A program made the position numbers and the translations under genes. From UBA3871 sp002392265 (GTDB lineage: Bacteria; Bacillota; Clostridia; Peptostreptococcales; Anaerovoracaceae): a stretch of DNA of 12,400 nucleotides. The DNA lies in the NCBI GenBank assembly GCA_946614255.1, contig CAMOGS010000080.1, forward strand, positions 1 to 12,400, given 5' to 3'. Every line of letters begins with the position of its first letter. The first letter of the stretch is position 1. Below, in pieces: positions 6,799-12,400 of the stretch. Under the pieces are notes generated by a model. That model had not been told where the DNA came from. It made no database searches and saw only the letters and a list, made by a program, of their open reading frames with translations.

Positions 6799-9339
6799 CT
6801 AATGAGCTATAATATATGTCTTATCTCCCAGCGGCGAGCGTATCACGCGCATCGGTGCTTCGCCACGTTCTTTACGTCGTTTGCTCTGAAGGCTCCCTCC
6901 TGCTTCACTAAGCGGCTGCTCTGTTATCATAAGAGGAACCGCTCCGCTGACATCCTCTCGAAACTCCAATGCCTCCACAACTGACACGCATCCAAGTTCA
7001 CGGAGCACCTTTAGTGCAGCATGATTTGTCGCATTCAGTCCGTAATCGGCGACCACAGGAACCCCCGCAGCGTTAAGCCGCTCAAGCTGCCCGAGGTTGC
7101 CTGCGAAAATCGGCTGCTTTGTAAGCTCCGCAGCCTCCCGCAGCTCCTCGATGTGCGAGTCGATCCATTCGTTAAGACGTCCCTTGGAAACACGCGATAG
7201 GTAGACGGCGGTGCCACTGCCGGCCTGCGCGTCCTGTCCTGCAGATGCGCCCTGTGTGGCAGATTCACCCGATGGTAACAAACGCTTAATCGTTTCCGAT
7301 TTAAACTCCTCTGCAGGGATCAACAATAGTCTTTCACTGACTTTCTCCGAGTTATCTTTGTCCTCTTTTTCCCCCGTGCTGTAAACTGCATCCCCACTTC
7401 CTGCATTAAATAAACCTCTGCCTATAATAAGGCTGCTCGAAGCGTCGTATTTGCCATTTGCAGATACTCTGTATGCGTGGATGAACTCTCTACGGTCGAA
7501 TTCTGTACCATCCTTGCTATAACAGTTTATATTAGGTTCATTCCTTACGGATTCAACATCGCGCCTGTAGGCCGCTTTTATTGTCTCTGCAAGCTTTTCC
7601 ATGGTAGAGCGGCGCATGCGGTTTAATGCCGAAACCGGTATCGCCAGTTCCTCGTCCGCGTCCAAAACAAAATCTGCAACCTCAAAAGGGAAATCCCCGC
7701 ATTTTGAAAGCTGCTCAATGATTCTGCCGTGGTCCATTGCGCGCCTGAGCGGTTTCTCGGGAACTATATCGGTAAAGGTTTCTATGCTGCCCACATAGGT
7801 AACATCGCTCGGAGGCTGCGTTTCATCTCCCTTGAAAGGCAGATCAAGTGCTGCTCCTGCTATAAACTCTGCAGGCTTTCCCACATGAAGATGTGCTTCG
7901 AGCTCTATCGGAAGGCGTCTCTGTCCCTCGTCGCTACCGTCCCTGCCGAGCTTGTAAAGCGATTCCATTGACTCATTAAGTGCCTTGTCAGTAATCTTCC
8001 AAATCTCTTCGCCACCCTTGATCTCGCCCTCGATATCGCCGATTATCAGGGTGCAAGGCCCTGCGTAGCCTTCCTTGGCATTAATTACACCATTAGCGCC
8101 TTTAGTAGTTAGTTCACCTTTTTCAATCTTGACACCCTGCGCACTATCCCCGTTATTTATGCCTTTCGCATCCTTCGCAAGTCGTACATCTTTTAAACTA
8201 TGCGATTCCTGACCCTCGATATAGGTTACTACATTCCCGCAAAACTCCTTTGTATGGATTTCCACGCCGTCGCCAAGCCCCAGATGCGCGCCCTTTGCAA
8301 GCTCTATCCGAACAAAGCTGCTTTGCCTGCCTCGTTTTACAGTCCCGATTACCTTTCCTATATATATGCCCTGATGCTTTGGCACATCCATTGCCATCAT
8401 GTCACTACCTACCTTGCCGGTGAGATACCCGTCCGTAAAGCCTCCGCGGTTAAATGCCTGAAGGAGCGCCCTGCGGTCAGCATCCTCTACCTTTACAAAG
8501 CCTTTGGAAATGTACATATCTATATACTTTCTGTATATGCCGGTTACAATCGCCACGTATTCGGGCGACTTCATGCGCCCCTCAATCTTAAAGCTTTTTA
8601 CGCCTGCCTCGATAAGCTCTCCAAGCAGGTCGAGCGCGCAGCTGTCCTTTGGGGACAGGAAGTGGCGGCTCCCGCCGCCGCTTCCCGTGTAGGCGAGCCT
8701 ACACGGCTGCGCGCAGAGCCCCCGATTTCCACTGCGGCCTCCCGCAAGTCTGCTCATATTACACTGGCCCGAATAGCACACACAAAGCGCTCCGTGGACG
8801 AAGACCTCGATCTCGGTCTTCTTTCCACCCGGTCTCACTACATTACAGCAAGCCTCTATCTCGGAAAGTGTCAGCTCTCTCGCTAGCACGACACGCTCAA
8901 AGCCAAGCTTTGAGGCTGCCCTTACACCCGCCTCGTCATAGACCGTACCCTGCGTTGAAAGGTGGAGTGGGAAATCGGGCATCGTCTCGCGTAGCAGCCC
9001 TGCAAGGCCCAGATCCTGCACGATGAGCGCATCAACGCCGATTTCATAAAGCTCCCGAGCATAGGAAAGCGCCGGCCCGAGCTCCTCATCGCGGAGCAAT
9101 ATGTTCATGGTAACGAATACCTTCACACCGCGGAGGTGAGCATAGTCCACCGCATAGCGCATCTCTTCGCCGTCAAAGTTACTTGCATTTATGCGCGCAT
9201 TAAATAGCTTACCGCCGAGATACACGGCATCCGCGCCTGCCTCTACGGCAGCTCGCAGGTGCTCGATACCGCCTACCGGCGCCAGCAGCTCAACGCTTCG
9301 CTTTTTTGTATCAATTGTCATTTTGTTTTGTGTACTCAT
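6799..9339 (-). CDS. U32 family peptidase-like protein with DUF3656 (RlhA-type)
   Basis: About 846 residues from the ATG at 9339 (MSTQNKMTID). The fold starts with ELLAPVGGIEHLRAAVEAGADAVY-type sequence, then the U32 signature region with GALCVCYSGQC (183-193), RGLCAQPC (206-213) and SPKD, and KIEGRMKSPEY (251-261). The cysteines at 186, 188, 193, 209 and 213 fit the family's conserved cluster. The remaining length matches the long COG0826/DUF3656 form. E. coli relatives RlhA and TrhP hydroxylate 23S rRNA C2501 and tRNA U34 with prephenate, so an RNA hydroxylase is more likely than a protease. A low-complexity stretch (GESATQGASAGQDAQAGSG) and an acidic patch (GEKEDKDNSEK) in the C-terminal third look like lineage-specific insertions. 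An in-frame extension to a TTG at 9468 would translate the REP-like repeats and was rejected. No Shine-Dalgarno precedes 9339. Confidence 0.85.
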   Translation of the reverse strand: MSTQNKMTIDTKKRSVELLAPVGGIEHLRAAVEAGADAVYLGGKLFNARINASNFDGEEMRYAVDYAHLRGVKVFVTMNILLRDEELGPALSYARELYEIGVDALIVQDLGLAGLLRETMPDFPLHLSTQGTVYDEAGVRAASKLGFERVVLARELTLSEIEACCNVVRPGGKKTEIEVFVHGALCVCYSGQCNMSRLAGGRSGNRGLCAQPCRLAYTGSGGGSRHFLSPKDSCALDLLGELIEAGVKSFKIEGRMKSPEYVAIVTGIYRKYIDMYISKGFVKVEDADRRALLQAFNRGGFTDGYLTGKVGSDMMAMDVPKHQGIYIGKVIGTVKRGRQSSFVRIELAKGAHLGLGDGVEIHTKEFCGNVVTYIEGQESHSLKDVRLAKDAKGINNGDSAQGVKIEKGELTTKGANGVINAKEGYAGPCTLIIGDIEGEIKGGEEIWKITDKALNESMESLYKLGRDGSDEGQRRLPIELEAHLHVGKPAEFIAGAALDLPFKGDETQPPSDVTYVGSIETFTDIVPEKPLRRAMDHGRIIEQLSKCGDFPFEVADFVLDADEELAIPVSALNRMRRSTMEKLAETIKAAYRRDVESVRNEPNINCYSKDGTEFDRREFIHAYRVSANGKYDASSSLIIGRGLFNAGSGDAVYSTGEKEDKDNSEKVSERLLLIPAEEFKSETIKRLLPSGESATQGASAGQDAQAGSGTAVYLSRVSKGRLNEWIDSHIEELREAAELTKQPIFAGNLGQLERLNAAGVPVVADYGLNATNHAALKVLRELGCVSVVEALEFREDVSGAVPLMITEQPLSEAGGSLQSKRRKERGEAPMRVIRSPLGDKTYIIAH

Positions 9340-9346
9340 AGTAATT

Positions 9347-9375
9347 ATTATACTATCAACCGCCTTCCCCGCCAA
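9347..9375 (-). promoter_or_regulatory. Promoter next to the U32 start codon
   Basis: On the minus strand TTGGCG (9370-9375, four of six), a 17-bp spacer and a perfect TATAAT (9347-9352) lie only 7 bases before the ATG at 9337-9339. Transcription would start at or within a base or two of the start codon, giving a leaderless message, which agrees with the missing ribosome binding site. Confidence 0.55.
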
Positions 9376-9474
9376 GCGAATTTGGGGACAGGCACCAAAG
9401 TGGAAAAAAGGCGAATTTGGTGCCTGTCCCCAAAGTGGAAAAAAGGCGAATTTGGTGCCTGTCCCCAAATTCGC
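9376..9474. repeat. REP-like element with three 19-bp cores
   Basis: The 19-bp core TTTGGTGCCTGTCCCCAAA occurs exactly at 9416-9434 and 9451-9469, and in reverse complement at 9381-9399. The starts are exactly 35 bp apart. The 16-bp spacers at 9400-9415 and 9435-9450 (GTGGAAAAAAGGCGAA) are identical. The outer copies plus GCGAA/TTCGC flanks form a perfect 24-bp inverted repeat (9376-9399 with 9451-9474). From memory, GGGGACAGGCACC palindromes of this kind are widespread dispersed elements, often discussed with RAYT-type REP sequences. No transposase is encoded here. Confidence 0.9.
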
Positions 9475-9480
9475 CTTTTT
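9440..9480 (-). terminator. Terminator of the arc operon, bidirectional hairpin
   Basis: AAAAAGGCGAATTTGG (9440-9455) pairs perfectly with 9465-9480 around a 9-base loop, giving a 16-bp stem with A/T tails on both sides. On the minus strand it lies 14 bases after the arcC stop and ends in TTTTTT. It is built from the third copy of the REP-like core, so the repeat seems to have been recruited as a terminator. It is equally terminator-shaped on the plus strand, but no plus-strand gene ends here. Confidence 0.75.
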
Positions 9481-9494
9481 AGCCTTTGCGAAGC

Positions 9495-10439
9495 TTATTC
9501 GAATGTAATAACTGTGCCTGTCTTTCCGTCGAGAGCGTCGATTGCTCTGTCGAGGGAAGTGATGATAGCCTTCTTGCCAGGGTTTGCCTTTGCAAACTTC
9601 ATAGCTGCCTGTACCTTTGGAAGCATGGAGCCCGGTGCAAACTGACCCTCTGCGGAGTACTTTTCAGCCTCTGCGTAAGTCATGTGGTCGAGGTTCTTCT
9701 GATCAGGCTTGTTGAAGTTGATAGCAACCTGCTCTACCTCTGTGAGGATCATGAGAACATCTGCTTCAACCTGCTCAGCCAAAAGCTCTGCTGCGAAGTC
9801 CTTGTCGATTACTGCAGCCACGCCTTCGAGGGAGCCGTCAGCCTTTTCGATTACAGGGATACCGCCGCCACCGCAGGAAACTGTGATGGTTGTAGGCCAG
9901 AGAGTCTTAACCGCATCGATTTCAACTACTCTCTTTGGAATTGGGGAAGCAACTACTCTTCTCCAGCCGCGGCCTGCGTCTTCCTTTACAGCGTAGCCCT
10001 TTTCGTCAACGAGCTTCTTTGCTTCTTCTTCTGTATAGAAAGGTCCGATTGGCTTTGTTGGGTTCTTGAAGCCCGGGTCATCAGCGTCAACTACGAGCTG
10101 AGTTGCGATTGTTGCAACCGGAATGTCCTTGCCGCGCTTTTTGAGTGCGAACTTGAGGCACTGCTGCAGGTGATAGCCAATATAGCCCTGTGACATAGCG
10201 CCGCAAACGTCAAATGGCATTGCAGGTGTTACGTCCTTTGCTGTTTCGCTTGCCAGGAGGATTCTTCCTACCTGTGGGCCGTTTCCGTGAACGAGGCCGA
10301 TTTCAAAGCCGCGAACAGCTACTTCTGCGATGTGCTCGCAGGTCTTCTTTACTACTTCCAGCTGTGCCTCTGCAGTAGCAGGACCCTTGCCGGACTGAAG
10401 TGCGTTACCGCCGAGGGCGATTACGATTTTCTGTGACAT
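9495..10439 (-). CDS. arcC: Carbamate kinase
   Basis: A 314-residue cytosolic enzyme of the amino acid kinase family, full length for carbamate kinase. It makes ATP from ADP and carbamoyl phosphate, releasing ammonia and CO2, the energy-yielding last step of arginine fermentation. Visible motifs are ALGGNAL (8-14), HGNGPQVG (50-57), CGGGGIPV (188-195) and DKDFAAELLA (211-220), which bind carbamoyl phosphate and nucleotide in the family. The ATG at 10439 has AGGAGA 9 bases upstream. It follows arcA after 30 bases on the same strand with no terminator between, so the two are probably one transcript. The hairpin 14 bases past its stop ends the operon. Confidence 0.96.
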   Translation of the reverse strand: MSQKIVIALGGNALQSGKGPATAEAQLEVVKKTCEHIAEVAVRGFEIGLVHGNGPQVGRILLASETAKDVTPAMPFDVCGAMSQGYIGYHLQQCLKFALKKRGKDIPVATIATQLVVDADDPGFKNPTKPIGPFYTEEEAKKLVDEKGYAVKEDAGRGWRRVVASPIPKRVVEIDAVKTLWPTTITVSCGGGGIPVIEKADGSLEGVAAVIDKDFAAELLAEQVEADVLMILTEVEQVAINFNKPDQKNLDHMTYAEAEKYSAEGQFAPGSMLPKVQAAMKFAKANPGKKAIITSLDRAIDALDGKTGTVITFE

Positions 10440-10469
10440 ATTAATTAATCTCCTATTTCAATAATATAA

Positions 10470-11690
10470 TTAGAGGTCGTCTCTGTGAACAGGGCAGGAC
10501 ATGCAGCGTGGGCCGCCTCTTCCTCTTGAAAGCTCTGCACTTGGAATGGACAGAACCTTAATACCCTTTTTGTCTAACAGATCGTTAGTTACATAGTTTC
10601 TCTCGTAAGTAACTACTGTTCCCGGAGCGATGCAGAGTGTGTTTGAACCGTCGTTCCACTGCTCTCTCTGCGCAGCCACCAGGTCAGTACCGCCGCAGCG
10701 AATCAGATCTACTGCAGGCAGGTGAAGTTCCTTTGCGAGAATGCTCTTGAGCTCGTCCGTAATAGTCGAGAATACAGGGTCGCCGTTCTTGCCGAGAGTG
10801 ATTTCGAAGAGTCTGAGTGGTCCTTCGATTTCAGGGTGAATGGTGAACTTGTCGTAATCAACCATTGTGAATACGGTATCAAGATGCATGAAAGCTCTCT
10901 TCTTTGGAATGTCGAATACGAGAACCTTTTTGAAGGAAGACTGTCCGAGGACGTTGCGTGCGAATCTCTCAATACCGATAGCGGTAGTTCTCTGAGAAAG
11001 GCCGATAGCAACGATGTCCTTTGAGAGTACGAGAACGTCGCCGCCCTCGATGGATTCCTCGTTGTCATAGTCGTACCAGAGGTTTGTACCTTCCGGTGCG
11101 AAGTCCTTGTTGTATCTGTACATGTACTGCAGCAGTAAGGCTTCTCTGCGGCGTGCAGCTGTACTCATATGATGTACGTTAAGTCCGTCACCTACGCAAG
11201 CGCCCGGGTCTCTGGTGAAATAGAGGTTTGGCATTGGGTCGGTGTAATACGGATAGTCGGATGTAGCCAGATCTGCGAGAGAGGTTATGTTTCTGATCTC
11301 GAGGTCTGTCTTTTTAATTCCGGCGATAACCTTTTCAACGAGCTTGTCTGCAGGCATCTTGTAAAGGAACTCAAACATTGATTCCTTTAAGCCTTCAGCG
11401 TGAATATTGCTTCTCTCGATGAAATCGAGGATGAACTGCTTTTTAATCTTGTCGTCTGCGAGCGCCTTTGCAGTCTCGTCAACATAGTATATAACCTCTA
11501 CGCCGTTTTCTCTGAGAACCTCTGCAAAGCGGTCGTGTTCCTGTCTTGCTACTTTCAGGAACGGAATATCGTCGAAAAGTAGTCTTTCAAAATTATCAGG
11601 TGTCAGAGCTTCAATCTCCGAGCCTAATCTATGAAGGAGAACTTTATTAAGCTTTCCTATTTCGGAATAATTGTGGATTCCTTTTGCCAT
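10470..11690 (-). CDS. arcA: Arginine deiminase
   Basis: A 406-residue enzyme, full length, that hydrolyses arginine to citrulline and ammonia in the cytoplasm. The catalytic residues of the guanidino-modifying superfamily are all visible: FTRDPG with D161, EGGD (215-218), MHLD with H269 and D271, and the nucleophile C396 in RGGPRCMSCP near the C-terminus. The ATG at 11690 follows AAGGAGA by 6 bases. It lies 53 bases after the ornithine carbamoyltransferase stop and 30 bases before arcC, all on the minus strand, which fits one operon. No arginine regulator or ArgR-type box is visible in the short gaps; the operon promoter must be to the right of the window. Confidence 0.97.
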   Translation of the reverse strand: MAKGIHNYSEIGKLNKVLLHRLGSEIEALTPDNFERLLFDDIPFLKVARQEHDRFAEVLRENGVEVIYYVDETAKALADDKIKKQFILDFIERSNIHAEGLKESMFEFLYKMPADKLVEKVIAGIKKTDLEIRNITSLADLATSDYPYYTDPMPNLYFTRDPGACVGDGLNVHHMSTAARRREALLLQYMYRYNKDFAPEGTNLWYDYDNEESIEGGDVLVLSKDIVAIGLSQRTTAIGIERFARNVLGQSSFKKVLVFDIPKKRAFMHLDTVFTMVDYDKFTIHPEIEGPLRLFEITLGKNGDPVFSTITDELKSILAKELHLPAVDLIRCGGTDLVAAQREQWNDGSNTLCIAPGTVVTYERNYVTNDLLDKKGIKVLSIPSAELSRGRGGPRCMSCPVHRDDL

Positions 11691-11743
11691 AGTATATCTC
11701 CTTTTTGCTTGATAATAACGGATTGCGGTTTTGATTCAGGCAA

Positions 11744-12400
11744 TTACGCGATAGTTGCTACGATAACAGCCTTGATAGTGTGCATTCTGTTTTCAGCTTC
11801 GTCGAATACTACGGAGTGTCTGGAAGAGAATACTTCGTCGGTTACTTCGCGGATGTCATAGCCTGCTTCCTTCTGAGTAGCAGCCATTGTAGTGTTGAAG
11901 TCATGGAATGAAGGCAGGCAGTGCATGAAGATTACATCGTCATTGCCTGTAGCCTGGAGCATTTCCTCTGTTACCTTGTAAGGTGTGAGGAGCTTTACTC
12001 TCTCAGGAATCTGAGCTTCTTCGCCCATGGATGCCCAAATGTCAGTGTAGAGAACGTCTGCACCCTTGAGGCAGGATGGCTCGGAGCATACTTCGATAGT
12101 TGCGCCTGTTTCCTTTGCAACAGCCTGAACCTTTGCGAGCTTTTCCTTGTCGAGCTGGTCAGCAAGTTCCTTTGGACCGTATGCCACATAGTGCATACCC
12201 ATCTTTGCGCAGCCATACATCCAAGCATAGGACATGTTGTTTCTGATGTCGCCGCAGAATACTACCTTTACCTTGTTAAGAGGCTTTGCAACGTGCTCTT
12301 CGATAGTGAGGAGGTCAGCAAGAATCTGAGTTGGGTGGTCAACGTCAGTAAGACCGTTCCATACAGGTACGCCTGCATACTTTGCAAGGTCTTCTACTAC
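11744..12400 (-). CDS. arcB: Ornithine carbamoyltransferase, partial (C-terminal 218 residues)
   Basis: The reading frame is open from the stop at 11744 to the right edge, so the N-terminal third (about 110 residues, with the carbamoyl phosphate motif) lies outside. The visible part includes DHPTQILADLLTI (motif HPTQ, residues 22-25 of the fragment), SMGEE, and MHCLPSFHD with the conserved HCLP motif for ornithine binding. The first internal ATG at 12235 is not the start. It interconverts citrulline plus phosphate and ornithine plus carbamoyl phosphate. Clustering with arcA and arcC argues for the catabolic direction; an anabolic argF cannot be excluded from this sequence alone. Placing it first in the operon differs from the common arcA-arcB-arcC order. 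Confidence 0.95.
   Translation of the reverse strand, partial: VVEDLAKYAGVPVWNGLTDVDHPTQILADLLTIEEHVAKPLNKVKVVFCGDIRNNMSYAWMYGCAKMGMHYVAYGPKELADQLDKEKLAKVQAVAKETGATIEVCSEPSCLKGADVLYTDIWASMGEEAQIPERVKLLTPYKVTEEMLQATGNDDVIFMHCLPSFHDFNTTMAATQKEAGYDIREVTDEVFSSRHSVVFDEAENRMHTIKAVIVATIA

Noticed and set aside
8200..8886. 228-codon plus-strand frame
   Set aside because: Antisense to the conserved U32 core, with no homology that I recognise.
9340..9468. In-frame extension of the U32 protein starting at a TTG
   Set aside because: It would translate the REP-like repeats and the promoter, has no ribosome binding site, and lies outside the conserved fold.
9381..9469. Possible CRISPR array, since cores are evenly spaced
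   Set aside because: There are only three cores, one inverted, and the spacers are identical, which is the opposite of a CRISPR array.
9486..10193. 235-codon plus-strand frame
   Set aside because: Antisense to arcC, a clearly real carbamate kinase.

Overview
The window looks like a chromosomal segment of a low-to-mid GC, anaerobic Bacillota (Clostridia). The evidence is a fermentative arginine deiminase operon, an SLH-anchored surface protein, a clostridial U32/DUF3656 protein, strong AGGAGG-type ribosome binding sites, and a 16S rRNA 5' end that, from memory, resembles Anaerovoracaceae (Clostridiales Family XIII). No phage, CRISPR, integrase or defence genes are visible.

Layout, left to right. 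Positions 1-376 hold the 5' part of a 16S rRNA gene on the minus strand. It is unusual because one conserved 16S block occurs twice (71-104 and 230-263), so the rRNA is chimeric, most likely by misassembly. Positions 377-743 hold its leader and two or three tandem promoters. Positions 808-918 hold a compound palindrome bracketed by a 12-bp direct repeat that includes the stop of the next gene. Positions 907-4806 (minus) encode a 1299-residue secreted protein with three C-terminal SLH domains. Positions 4807-5197 are a divergent intergenic region with a promoter on each strand and several inverted repeats. Positions 5198-6703 (plus) encode an NhaC-family antiporter with strongly biased codon use, ending at a good terminator that faces the end of the next gene. 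Positions 6799-9339 (minus) encode a U32/DUF3656 protein, probably an RlhA-type rRNA hydroxylase, with a promoter almost touching its start codon. Positions 9376-9480 hold a REP-like element with three copies of a 19-bp core at exact 35-bp spacing, which also forms the terminator of the arc operon. From 9495 to the right edge the minus strand carries arcC, arcA and a partial arcB.

The arc genes convert arginine to citrulline and ammonia (ArcA), citrulline to ornithine and carbamoyl phosphate (ArcB), and carbamoyl phosphate to ATP, CO2 and ammonia (ArcC). Their transcription order is arcB-arcA-arcC. No ArcD-type arginine/ornithine exchanger is in the window. The NhaC-family antiporter is the only transporter present and lies in a separate, oppositely oriented unit. 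Any role in arginine/ornithine exchange is inference.

The genes themselves are mostly familiar. The parts that deserve a second look are non-coding: the doubled 16S block, the three-core REP-like switch between arcC and the U32 gene, and the palindrome at the end of the SLH gene. I did not find evidence for a wholly new multi-gene system.
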